A stretch of DNA of 64,000 bases, from contig NC_044278.2 in NCBI RefSeq assembly GCF_004027225.2, positions 61,392,243 to 61,456,242 of the forward strand, in the 5' to 3' direction. The position numbers and the translations under genes were made by a program. The notes below the pieces were generated by a model. That model was given only the letters and a program-made list of their open reading frames with translations. It was not told the origin of the DNA and ran no database searches. This document shows, piece by piece, positions 23,401 through 32,900 of the stretch (the stretch's first letter is position 1; each line of letters opens with the position of its first letter). This DNA is from Strigops habroptila. Lineage: Eukaryota; Chordata; Aves; Psittaciformes; Psittacidae.

Positions 23401-24859
23401 GGGCTGTGCGAGTGCTACTGTTGATGGCACTGCAGTCTGAACTGGACCTGAGAAATGAAACCAAATGAAAACATAAACACACTTTTGCTGGATTGCTCTT
23501 CAGCTGAAAAAGTTTCCTGATGAAGTTGGAAACACAGCCTCACCTGAGGTCAGTATGCTATGAGAGGAGGTGGAGGCAAGAAACAGGAGGCAGAAGGAGG
23601 TTAAACTTGTCTTGCCTCAGCTCTATCAATGCTCACAGTCCTGCTACACTACAGTCACATGTGCCTTCCTAGTCTTGCCACGTTATTCTTATCATCCATA
23701 ATATCTGATACAAGAATCAAATGACTGTTCTTCATGCCTCATGAACATGTGAGCTTAAAATTCCTGTAATAACTTTTTTTTTGGTTTGAGGTTTTTTTGT
23801 AATGTTAATGATTTCTTTTTTTTCCCATCGCCTAGTTGTGTCTGCTCTGAATAAGGCATGGTGTGTGAACTGTTTCGCTTGTTCTACTTGCAACACTAAG
23901 TTAACACTCAAGTAAGTTTACTGATAAAAGAGTGATGCCTTCAAAACATACCAGTGTTTATCTTCAGAGTGTGTATGTTCCTATAGTGTAACTGTTACGG
24001 TATGAAAAACATAAAAGTAGCATTGAGAAAACATGTGCATCTTTCTTCCTCTTGCTCCACTTAGTAATTTATATCTCGTTGAGCTCTCTGTTCAGGTCTT
24101 CCTTCGCTTAGTCTTCTTAACTCTTCTCCTTTTCTGTCCTTTATTTTTTCTGTGTTTAACTCTAAAGGGATAAGTTTGTTGAAATTGATCTAAAACCTGT
24201 CTGCAAACACTGTTATGAGAAAATGCCAGATGAATTTAAGCGACGACTTGCCAAACGGGAACGTGAAGCAAAGGATAAAGAGAAGCAGAAAAAGAAAAAG
24301 CCAATCTGTTTGTAAACTTTTTTTCCTTCTCACCACCATCTCTGCTCCTTTCTTCTTTGGTCAGTGCTAAGGATGCTTCTGTTTTTTCTTGCATGAATTT
24401 ATGGCATTCAAAACAAAAATATTTTTCACACAATTGCAACTTGAAATCTTGTTATTCCATGATCTTATGTTTAGTCTGTTTAGCTCTACAGTTAGGTTTT
24501 GAAAGCTTTTTAAATGCCACAGTTAATAAATATGGTCATTTGGGTAAAAAGTGCATAACTTACTCAACAGGGTATTTGTAATCACCGCTGACAGTGTATA
24601 ACCTTGTAAAAGTAGCTTCATAGATATGTATAAATTGCAGCTGTAATTTTTTGCCTGTGCACATTTAATAGTGTACTTTTAAAATGTATTTTTCACTATC
24701 CCTGATGCTAAAACTTTTGTCTGTTTCTTGCTTTGTCATTTTAGGAATAAATTTGTTGAGTTTGATATGAAGCCTGTCTGTAAAAAGTGTTACGAGAAGT
24801 TTCCTCTAGAGCTGAAGAAAAGACTGAAGAAACTAGCTGAAACTTTGGGAAGGAAGTAA
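5264..24859 (+). CDS. LIMS1: LIM and senescent cell antigen-like domain protein 1 (PINCH1), spliced
   Basis: LIMS1 encodes PINCH1, an adaptor made almost only of five LIM zinc-binding domains. It joins integrin-linked kinase (through LIM1) and parvin in the IPP complex at focal adhesions. Ten coding exons join in frame: 5264-5442, 7665-7824, 14591-14657, 16730-16850, 17583-17732, 18927-19077, 19887-19979, 21617-21665, 23836-23911 and 24745-24859. Together they give 386 aa. The internal ATG at 7669 ([13 protein letters not shown]) gives the standard 325-aa form, equal to the human length. The Cys/His ligands of all five LIM domains are present. The upstream ATG at 5264 is preceded in frame by a TAG, fixing that start. 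The N-terminal exon matches the human long isoform ending FYAKF-NMANAL. An alternative last exon lies at 24168-24315. Splice sites are GT-AG throughout, and the assignment is very secure. Confidence 0.97.
7665..7824 (+). CDS. LIMS1: LIMS1 exon: start Met of the 325-aa form and most of LIM1
   Basis: It follows a pyrimidine tract and ACAG and ends GAG|GTAAGC in phase 0. It encodes [13 protein letters not shown] through EGLFYE, nearly identical to vertebrate PINCH1. It holds the first zinc ligands of LIM1 ([15 protein letters not shown]), the ILK-binding domain. ATG 7669 is the canonical start when an upstream non-coding first exon is used. Confidence 0.97.
8124..8426 (-). mobile_element. CR1 LINE 3' fragment, - orientation
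   Basis: It begins with the reverse complement of the CR1 tail (CATAGAATCACAGAATGG), followed by TTTGGGTTGGAAGGGACCTT and the conserved 'CTGCCATGGGCAGGGACACC' block. It fades out near 'AGTCCTTCTCCAGA'. It is well preserved, so relatively young, and lies in LIMS1 intron 2. Confidence 0.95.
12105..12175. repeat. Imperfect (TTA/TTG)n microsatellite
   Basis: A run of ATT, GTT and ACT triplets ends in ATAATAATAATAAAA. The two halves are partly complementary (TTATTATT against AATAATAATA), so an AT-rich hairpin is possible. It sits just ahead of a CR1 copy. Confidence 0.75.
12218..12522 (+). mobile_element. CR1 LINE 3' fragment, + orientation, with internal duplication
   Basis: It carries 'AGTAACAAGTGATAGGACAA', 'GGTTTAGACTGGCTATTAGG', 'GGTTGGACTTGATGATCTTA' and the tail 'GATTCTGTGATTCTGT'. 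A 17-base segment, CAAAAACTGTGTAGATG, occurs twice about 24 bases apart at 12376-12416, indicating a local tandem duplication within the copy. Confidence 0.94.
13987..14038 (+). mobile_element. CR1 LINE tail fragment
   Basis: About 50 bases match only the extreme CR1 3' end: a GGACTCGATTTTAAGGGTCT-like segment, TTTTCCAACCTAAATG, then ATTCTGTGATTCTATG. It is a very short 5'-truncated copy in LIMS1 intron 2. Confidence 0.85.
14591..14657 (+). CDS. LIMS1: LIMS1 exon: end of LIM1, start of LIM2
   Basis: It encodes [19 protein letters not shown] then HQC(G), completing the LIM1 zinc site (CEHD) and beginning LIM2. The acceptor is TTTGCAG, the donor G|GTAAGT, and the exon ends in phase 1. Confidence 0.97.
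16730..16850 (+). CDS. LIMS1: LIMS1 exon: LIM2
   Basis: It encodes [20 protein letters not shown] followed by [20 protein letters not shown](R). It carries the LIM2 His and Cys ligands ([11 protein letters not shown]). The acceptor is TTACAG; the donor AG|GTAGAT departs from the usual consensus at intron positions 4-6. Confidence 0.97.
17583..17732 (+). CDS. LIMS1: LIMS1 exon: end of LIM2 and LIM3
   Basis: It encodes (R)[20 protein letters not shown] and the following LIM3 residues ending [12 protein letters not shown](G). It contains the LIM3 ligands (CQKC, HFNCANC). The acceptor is TTTCAG, the donor GG|GTAACT, in phase 2. Confidence 0.97.
18927..19077 (+). CDS. LIMS1: LIMS1 exon: end of LIM3 and LIM4
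   Basis: It encodes (G)[19 protein letters not shown] then [19 protein letters not shown] and ends AMGKQWHVE, unchanged from mammalian PINCH1 as I recall it. LIM4 binds NCK2 SH3 in the mammalian protein. The acceptor is GAACAG, the donor GAG|GTAAAC, in phase 0. Confidence 0.97.
19887..19979 (+). CDS. LIMS1: LIMS1 exon: LIM4 second zinc site
   Basis: It encodes [20 protein letters not shown] then [11 protein letters not shown], the second half of LIM4. The acceptor is TTGTAG, the donor CAG|GTAAGG, in phase 0. Confidence 0.97.
20531..20743 (-). mobile_element. CR1 LINE 3' fragment, - orientation
   Basis: It starts with CATAGAATCATATAATCACA and GAATGGTTTGGGTTAGAAGG, then follows the CR1 consensus through the 'CCACAGGCAGGAACACCTTC' block. 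It is truncated at about 210 bases and lies in LIMS1 intron 7. Confidence 0.94.
21617..21665 (+). CDS. LIMS1: LIMS1 micro-exon: start of LIM5
   Basis: Only 49 bases long, it encodes [16 protein letters not shown](V) and provides the first LIM5 ligands (CFHC). The acceptor is TCTTTAG, the donor G|GTAAGC, in phase 1. Confidence 0.96.
21666..23835 (+). other. LIMS1: LIMS1 intron 8
   Basis: It contains a short G/T-rich tract near 22275-22345 and no recognisable exon, RNA gene or CR1 copy. Confidence 0.7.
23836..23911 (+). CDS. LIMS1: LIMS1 exon: middle of LIM5
   Basis: It encodes (V)[18 protein letters not shown] then NTKLTL(K). It ends AA|GTAAGT in phase 2 and can join either of two downstream terminal exons, both beginning with G to restore Lys. 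Confidence 0.97.
24168..24315 (+). CDS. LIMS1: LIMS1 alternative terminal exon (Lys-rich C-terminus)
   Basis: Acceptor CTCTAAAG|G; the exon reads in frame as (K)[20 protein letters not shown] followed by [20 protein letters not shown], then KKKKPICL and TAA. Its first half is clearly homologous to the usual last exon (24745-24859) and keeps the final LIM5 ligands (CKHCY). The tail is longer, strongly basic and quite different. Joined to the upstream exons it gives a 397-aa (long) or 336-aa (short) protein. An AATAAA at 24525-24530 could end this transcript. Invertebrate PINCH proteins are remembered as having a similar basic tail, so this may be the ancestral form. Confidence 0.8.
24525..24530 (+). 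terminator. LIMS1: AATAAA downstream of the alternative LIMS1 terminal exon
   Basis: A canonical poly(A) hexamer lies 210 bases after the stop of the Lys-rich terminal exon and before the standard last exon. It would allow that exon to be used as an independent 3'-terminal exon. Confidence 0.4.
24745..24859 (+). CDS. LIMS1: LIMS1 standard terminal coding exon
   Basis: Acceptor TTTTAG|G; it encodes (K)[20 protein letters not shown] then [17 protein letters not shown] and TAA, identical to the mammalian PINCH1 C-terminus as I recall it. It completes LIM5 and gives the 325-aa form. Confidence 0.97.
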
Positions 24860-26265
24860 AGACTTCATCTGCTCTCCTCCTCCTTTGTGAAAATCCTATA
24901 TATATTACCTGGGGGGAATGGGGCTGTTTTTAGGCTGCAGTGGGGCAACAAATGATGATGTATGCCTTCTATCGAATGAAATTGTCTTAAGATTCTCTGT
25001 TTTTCTACATGAGAACACGTATGCTTATTTGTTGATAAACAGACTGTACTTCTGAACTAAATTAAATACCCACTCACCTGAAAGGTTTCTGACCCTGATA
25101 ATGCAGTTGAACTGATGCAGGTGGCCCATTCTGCACAGCCATCTCTGTGGAATTTTATAGAGAGAATTTGCTTGTGAATACCTGTGAAAGGGAATTGTGC
25201 AAATGTGTCCAACTTTAGGGGCATGTATTGTCATTTACATTGATGAAAGTATTAAACTTCATATTAAGCATGCTAACAAAATGTGCCCAAGTCAAGTGAC
25301 TTGGGCAAGAATCCAACATACTTCTCCTTGTTGGAAAAACCTATACTTGGATTTCAGGCCAAGTTGTCTCATTAAAGAGCCTTGTTTCAGATGGTTTGAT
25401 CAGATTTCTAAATACAGTCACTGTACAAATGACCTACTTCTTATAGATTATGCTTACATGATGAATCTTTGTGCATCAGGCTTAGCATGAAATACCTATA
25501 TAAAATACGTATTCCTATTGCAAGAAATGAGCATACTCAGAACTACTTGAATTTTGCTATATTCCACTCAAAATAACACATTAACTTTTATATATGCTTT
25601 TGCATTCTATTTACTTTTTGTGCCTTACTCTGCTGGACCATACATAACAGTGTTCTATTAAATATATATATATAGTTTTATTTTTTATTTCATATTTTTA
25701 TGCAGAAATATATACAAGGTATTTTCAAAATATAACATACTTTGCCTTAATTATACAGGATGTGAGAAATATTTTATTTCAAATGTGAACATCTGAGCTT
25801 AAAATTTAGCTTCTAGACTTCATTGATTTTCAGAACAGTACTGAAAGTGTCTATTTCAGTGAACTGGCAATATTACTTTTACACCTAAGAGTGTAAATAT
25901 ACAAGGTTTGATCCTGCTAGGATCTACTTCTATAGGCATCCTCAAGAACTGAGCTCACAAATCATCAGAATTCCTTATAACATGCATTTAATTGTTTTAT
26001 ACTATTGACTTCTGTCCATGCAAATCTGTTTTATTTTTCCCTTTCTTATAGAAAATACAGTTACTTAGAACTTCTTGATGGTACTACATTATGAAATATG
26101 CTTTTTTTTATTATTATTATTATTTTTATATATTAGTGACTTTAACAGATTTTATGTAATTACATCATAGGAAGTAATATTTTCTTTCCTGTTTATGAAA
26201 AATTAGTTGCTTTAAAATGCCTGCTTTCCAGTGTCCTCAATAAAGGCTATGTTATTAAACCTTGT
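24860..26265 (+). other. LIMS1: LIMS1 3' untranslated region
   Basis: This is AT-rich sequence after the LIMS1 stop. It includes TATATA tracts, several ATTTA-like elements and a near-perfect 11-bp hairpin at 25284-25307. Its end is inferred from the AATAAA at 26239. Confidence 0.7.
26239..26244 (+). terminator. LIMS1: Probable LIMS1 poly(A) signal
   Basis: The sequence TCCTCAATAAAGGCTATG carries a canonical AATAAA about 1.4 kb after the stop. It is followed within about 20-30 bases by a plausible cleavage region and a T-rich stretch. Confidence 0.65.
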
Positions 26266-29089
26266 ATCACCTCTCTTAAATGAGTGCTTGAGACGGGTGG
26301 GAAAGCAACTAGGCTCTCTTGTTTCCCTATGCTTTTACCTGTAACTGTATGTAAATACTTCATTATTATCCAGATTTAAAGGAGACATGCCCTTCCTAAA
26401 CGTCCCACTGTAGTTAGTTCTTAGGTTCATGAAAGAAACTGCAGTTTGTTATATAAAGAACAGCTTGATTCTTCTTTATCTTTTCTGCATTGGCATGGTC
26501 GCTAGGTTTTCCCCAAGAAAGTACTTTGTCTGAGTTTAAAACACACTTTCCTATCAACTTTTTCAGTCCTCCTTTCACTGTAATGAAACTCAATGCAACT
26601 TCCAGCTTCGTGCTAGGTAGGGTGGTTTTTGACTACTTTATCCTATGTAGTTATCGAATGCTGTAACTGTTTAGCAACTGAATGCAGTCCTGACTCTGTT
26701 CAAGACTAGAAAAGCTTAAAATGTCCCCAAAAAAATTTACATAACTAGCATGGTAGCCCGACTGGGATTTTGGACTGTGGCATGGATTGACTAGACCTTA
26801 CTAAGCAATGCTTGCTTTGAGTTCTAATTCACTTCTTGCTCTAGTTACACTGACTACATCTTTTCCTTCAGCCTATATATGCACAGCTTTATTGCTTGAA
26901 CAGTTGGGAATGGTCCGTAAGCCTGAGGCTAAATAGCAAGACCTGGCTCACCTCCACATTGCTTGGGGTTACATCCATCTACAACACAGAGAGGCCTTGT
27001 TTGCACTGTGCAGCCACAGGTCTGCTCTCGACTCAGTGGTAGCCCTGTGGTCGTAACACAGGATGGGGTTTTCTTCTGTTTCCAAGTTCCTGATGGTGAA
27101 AGCTGTGCTACTGTTCACCAGGGCAGCAGCTTTCATTACATGAACATGAGCACGTCAATCTTAGACCCCGCAATGTAGCCCCGAGAACATCTGAGGGTAC
27201 CTGAGCGTTCAAAGCCTGATGAATCATGGAAAAAGGTTGGTTGGTTGGGACTGCTTAGATCAACTAGCCCAACCATCTGCTCAAAGCATGTCTAACTCCA
27301 AGTTGGATCATTACTGAAGGTCTTGCTCAGCCAAGCTGTATCTCCACATAAGATTTCACAGACTTTTGTGGGAAATATGTTCCAGTGCTTAATCACCTTC
27401 ATGGTGAAATGTGTTTATTATTATTGGAGTCCTATCTCAAGTGGAGGGTTCCCTAAATCCATATTGCTCTCCTGGGAGCTGTCTTTGGAGTGAACTGACA
27501 TTGAAATAATACCCCTGGACACTGTCATGAAGAGGATTAATTAAAAGCAGTTGCAAAACAGAGCCAGGGAGCAAGGTAGCAATTAGGCAGCCTGGATGAT
27601 TACATGGCTGGTGTTGAAGCTCACTTCCTGGCCTGTCAGTATTCTAAATATTATGCATAGCTGCACATACTTTCCTAAAAGAGGCAGAGTTTATTGTTGT
27701 TCTTCTACCCATGACCCCTACTAGGTCTCTCAAAAAAGGCTGTGAGCCTGGGATTTGGGAATGGATGCCTCAGAAGTCTGGCCCCTTTCTGCTGCATGGG
27801 ATCAACCACACAAGAGCAAAAGAAATTCCTTTAGAAGCCCCTGCTTAACTAACAGTAGGGAGCGCTTCAGATAACCCAGTGGATGTAGGTGTAGGGGGAA
27901 GAAACTGAGCCTAAAGCTTTTCTGCTGCTGGTGGTGCAAGCGATGGGCTCTATTCCAACGCGTAGGTAGCGAGCCGAGCTGCGCGCAGTCAGGTTGCAGG
28001 GACAGCACTAGAGCCAACTGCTGCCCTGCCTGCTGAGCTGCCCCCCTGGTGCTGACACCACGGGGGACAACATGGGCTGTGCCCCTTCCACAGGGATGGG
28101 TGAGAAACAGCAGCCAGTGCTAAAGTGCTGGACCTTGTGTGTAAGAAGGCAATTTCCCATGCCTCCCCATCAGCTGAAAAGCAGTAACTTCCTTCAGCTT
28201 GAGCCAGCTGAGATAACTCCAGTGTTCTCTGCAGCAGCACCAAGGCTTTTAGTACTCAGCCTAGCAGGTGCTGATAACCCCAGCTGCAGACACACTATAG
28301 AGAAGTACAGAGAGAAAAAGATCTTTCTTGGGGAATTAAATCCAATGTCTAAATAAATCACCATTAATAGAAGAAATAATAAAAGAGAGTGTTAATTCCT
28401 TCAGTCAGGGTGTTAATGTCGGTGCTGCTAGTCTCCCTACAGGAACAAGCAGCTGTGTTTTGCTTTTTTCCTGCAAAGATGGTAAAAGCTGTGGGGATGT
28501 CAGTATTTTGCAGGTGTAGCAGGACTCACAAGGCTATCAGTGGGCTGATTATTAAGAAGTGGACAATCTTTTAATGATGCTTTTTCAAAGACAGAGCCCA
28601 TCAGTCTCATTTTGACCAAAGTGTCTGAACTGCCAGAAGGGTAATTCCAGGGGAGATAACCTGAGACTGTCTGCTCGGGACTGCGCTGTGAGCTACCACG
28701 CCAGAAACACCAAACTTAGAACTGCTACTTGCGAATTTCTTCTGCCTGGAGTTGCCAGTCTTGTCATCTTTTGATCCATGTTCCCAGCTGCACTTCAGCA
28801 TGGTAACAGAGTGCAATTATGCTTTCACAGTGCCTGGAAAGTAAAGTTTCTCACTATAGCTGCTGAAGTATTTGGAAACGCATTTTCTAGCGCACTGGAC
28901 CTCCGTGTTTACAGCTGCTGCGAGCCGCAAGGCACAGCTTTAAGCGAGAACACACTAATGCCCAGTTCCACACACGTGAAGATTCTGTGGGACAGCGTAA
29001 GACCCGCGCACGAACGGAAGCTGGCCTACTAACAACGGAGCAATAACCAGCCGCCCCTTAAATTTAGGGGGGTACAATGAGCAGACAGC
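26266..29089. other. LIMS1-RANBP2 intergenic region
   Basis: It contains an old CR1 relic near 27221-27440. The short open frames overlap on both strands and look random. GC content rises towards 29000, leading into the RANBP2 CpG island. I see no other gene. Confidence 0.7.
27221..27440 (-). mobile_element. Old, diverged CR1 fragment
   Basis: GAATCATGG...GGTTGGTTGGGA..., then CAACTAGCCCAACCATCTGC and 'TTCCAGTGCTTAATCACC TTCATGGTGAA', follow the reverse CR1 3' consensus but with many mismatches. It is clearly older than the other copies. Confidence 0.7.
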
Positions 29090-29920
29090 CCGGCTTCCCA
29101 AGCCGGCGGCAGCCCTCAGGCCGCGCCTCGCCCCGGCCCCGCCCGCCCCAGGCCGCTCGGGGCCCTACGCCCCAACGGCCTCTGAGGGAGGTGAGGGAGA
29201 GGGTCTGTCGTGGGACCGGGACCGGGACCAGCCCTCTCCGCCACTCCCCTCTTCCGCATGCGCAGAGCGCGTTGCCGCCGAGGCCCCGCCTCCCGCTGCG
29301 GCCGGGCCCCGCGCACTCGCCGGGTGCAGCGTGCCCTGTACGGTTGCGCGGGAACTTGCGTAACGCGCCGCGGCTGCCGCGTCGCTCCGGACGTCGCTTC
29401 CTCCTTCCCTTCCGAAGGCGCCGCGCGAAGGCCGGCGCGGCGGGCGCTCCGCAGGGAGAGAGGCCGGGCGCGGCCTCCCGCCGCCGCGGCGCCATGATGA
29501 GGCGCACGAAGCCCGAAGTGGAGCGGTATGTCGCCTCTGTGCAGGCTGCCGCGCCTTCCCCCAGAGAGGTGAGTGCTGCCGGCCGCGGGCCCGGGCACGG
29601 GCCGCCAGCGGACCTTCCGCGGCCTTGCCCGTCCCGTCCGCGCCGGTCACGGGGGCTGTTGCGGCTGCTGGTGGCCGCCCGGCCCGGCTCGGTGCGGCCC
29701 GTTGGGGGGCCGCTTCTCGCCGCGGCCCGAGAGGCGGCTTGCATGGGGCGTCAGCGGCAGCCTCCCTCGCTCTCTGAGGGGCGGGCGGCCGGGAGGCCTC
29801 GTTGCTCCGACCCGGCCGGGGGAGGCGGCTGCTTTCTGCGTGTGCTGCGGGTCCCCGCGGCGTGCCCGGCGCTGGGGTGCTCGGGTTGGGTCTGCACTGC
29901 CCTTCGCTAGGCATGGCGGT
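29090..29920 (+). promoter_or_regulatory. RANBP2: CpG-island promoter of RANBP2
   Basis: A very GC- and CpG-rich block surrounds the first RANBP2 exon and has no TATA box. An NRF1-like core, GCATGCGCA, lies at 29256-29264, and a CRE-like GGACGTC at about 29388. Dense CpG continues through the first exon into intron 1. This is the expected architecture of a housekeeping nucleoporin promoter. The transcription start cannot be placed exactly. Confidence 0.85.
29494..29568 (+). CDS. RANBP2: RANBP2 exon 1
   Basis: It encodes [20 protein letters not shown] then PSPRE (residues 1-25), matching human MRRSKADVERYIASVQ. Two consecutive ATGs begin the frame. The donor is GAG|GTGAGT, phase 0, within the CpG island. 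Confidence 0.93.
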
Positions 29921-32900
29921 AAGAGGGACAGGGGGCTGTGGTGTCTCTGGGGGTGTTTCTGAGTCCGTATCTGCTCAGGGTCTCCTTAAGTGGAGTGAGG
30001 CAGGGGAAGCTGCTATGAGGAAGGGCATGGAGTTTTTCTGCTGGAGGTGTTTTCCCTAACCAGGAGCAGTGGTTTACCAGAGCTGTGTGCCTACCTTTCG
30101 CACCTGGTAAGCCCTAGTGTAGTTTTAAAAAGCCCACCAGTTCTCTACAAATTCTTCAGTTTTATGAGAGCGTAGTTCCTAAGCTTCCTGAGTTTCTATT
30201 TTCTAGAAAAATAAAGAATCCAAATAGGGAACATGTGAGACACTTTCAGTTTCCTTTCATGTGACTAATATTCTTATCTGCTTGACTGCTTTGTGAAGTA
30301 ACAGTACTAAGAGAGGAAGAGCTGGGAGAAAATACTTTTCCTGCTGCATTTTAGTAAGTGGACAGAATGATGAGGAACTGTGCATGACTGCTTACCATTT
30401 TCCATTTTATCTGGAAAACAGTATACAGGTCACAGTGAGCAGTCTGGTGCAATTCATGGGAGCTATATAATCCCGAAAGATCCTGTTCTGCTGCTCTGAA
30501 TTGATTTTATTGCGGATGTAGAATATTCAGCAGTGTGTTGTGTAGCGTGAGTGCATCCGTGTTCACCATTATGCAGTTGAGTCTTTATGCAGGGCCTGTG
30601 TACATCATCATCATCATTTGTACCTATCCCAACAGCAACAAAGTTGTCCTGTGACTTTGTTTAATTGACTTGGGTGCTGTTTAGACCAAACAGTGTCACG
30701 TACATCGCTGCCAGAAACAGAGATGCCCTTGAATTTTTTTGATATTTCCGTTGAACTCGACAACAACAAAAATTCTCTCCTGTTGTGCTTAGGGCCAGCT
30801 GGTGCATATGTAGGATTTAGATTTTTAAAGTATTTTGATCTTTTTAAGTAATGCTTACAACTAACTGTATCAGCACAGTCGATGGTGGAAATAATTACCG
30901 GCTTTCTTGTGTTGCTTTTAGGGGCTGGTGCTTATAAGGCTGCAAAACATTTATTTTGAGATTTGTTTTCATCCAGGTTTAAAAGGAGATGCCAAGTGTG
31001 ACTCCACTCCTACATATTTCAGTGTTTCTTTTTTGTAGTATACTGCAAAAATACAGACTGAAAACTTGACGTATCTTAAGTTTAGGATGCCTGCTTTCAT
31101 TCTAAACCACTTTGTAAAGTTTTTCGTTAATGGCAGGGGTGGGAGAGGTGGAGAGACTAGTAATTGAAGAGTAATCAAAATGTACACATTGTTTGGAATC
31201 ACAGATTTAACTAGTTCCAATAGTTTTTGGTTCACAAGCACAATCTGCTTTTGAACGGATACTGGTAGCTCGAGCTTTACATTTCTGTCAGGTTTCCTTA
31301 TATGTTGATGTTTCTGCTTGTGACTTAGTTCTCTAGCTCGTTCTTTTTGCTCTTTTCCTCCTGTCCATGATCTGTCATCTTGCCCTCTGCCTGCTCTCTG
31401 ATTTTTTTTTTTTTTTTCTCTTTTTCCTTTATTGCTTCCTTGTTCTACTCCACAAAAAATATCTTTGAGGATATTTCACCTTCTCCTTATAGGGTGTGTA
31501 TGTTCAAGTTATCTTAGGCTGACATCATCAGAAATAAACTGTATAAACATATTTCTTATCCAAATTGAGAATTACTTCGGTAGAAATAGCTTTTTCCTCA
31601 AGTGTTTAAACAGTAGTGTCTGATGACAATATACTACAGCAGGGCTAAATGACAGATCTGTTTTAGTTTTCAGGATTCTCTTTTTCTTTGCTACATTGCA
31701 AAAAAAGAGACTAAATGTAGCTGACCCTGTTCTTCTTCTCTCTTTAATCAGAAGTGTTTATGAAATTCCACATGCATTATGACTTGTTTGTTTCGCTCAT
31801 AATCTCTATTTTGTCTACTAGCCTTTGCCAGTTATAGGAAAAACTCTTAATCTTTAAATCCTTAATCCTGCATCTTTCAAAACCAAACCCTTGAATATGA
31901 GGAGTATGTTTGAGCTCATAATTAGTTGTCATGTTCAGGCATTTAGAAGTATTATGCATTGCTGAAAAGAAGGGTCGTCCTGTTGAGCTATTTTGACAGT
32001 ACTGTGTGTCTAAAGTATGTCATGGTTTTTTCTCTTTCAGAAATCAATGAAAGGATTCCTCTTTGCTAAGCTATATTTTGAAATAAAAGAATATGAACTT
32101 GCTAAAAGGTAATGTGTTGATCTAGGTCTGGTTTTCTGTTCTCTAAAGCGTAAGAGAAAAGCTAAATTAATATGAAGTAGACCAGAGAAAACAAGATCAG
32201 TGTCAGTATTGATATTGACCACAGTAAATGTGGATATCGAGTGTAATTTAAATATTTGTAAAACAACAACTTAGAAACAGATTAGTTATGTGGTAGTGAA
32301 AAACTTACCTGGTTAAAATAGCTTTTTTTTTTTTTGTTATTGTGTTATGTAGTTCTTACTGTTTCTGTTAACTACTGCTGTTGTTTTTTTAATAAACAGA
32401 AATACTTGCTGGCAAGTGAGTAGCATCTGGACATATAAAACCATGCTGCTTCTTACTTTAAGGTCCAGACAAAGTATCTAAAACAAAATATGTCTGTACT
32501 TTCCTGTACGGCAGACTAAGTTATCATTACAGCTTGGCAGAGGGGGGAATATTGAAAAATATTGGTCGTCACTGACTTTTTCCCCCTCCATAGGTATATA
32601 TCTACATACCTCAATGTACAAGAGAGAGATCCCAAAGCACACAGATTTCTTGGACAAATTTATGAAGCTGAGGATAACATAGAAAAAGCTTTTGGGTGTT
32701 ACAAGGCAAGTACTACAATGACCCCTAATGTCCTGCCTTATTCCTTTGTAAATGGACTTTAAAATTCTTCCCTACTGGGCATTCTGAAAACCATAGAAGA
32801 AAACATGTTCTGTGAAAAACTGTATTATTTATTCACATTTGACAATGGAAAGCATATGAAGCACTGTAGAGGAAATTCTTCACTTGATATCTGTTGCTTC

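Noticed and set aside
27989-28356. 84-94-aa frames on both strands in the intergenic region
   Set aside because: They overlap antisense, are unmatched to any family and have no splice or promoter context.
29077-29914. Long open frames on both strands across the RANBP2 CpG island (up to 277 aa)
   Set aside because: They reflect high GC and few stop codons. The peptides are Pro/Arg/Ala-rich low complexity, overlap each other and the real first exon, and match no family.
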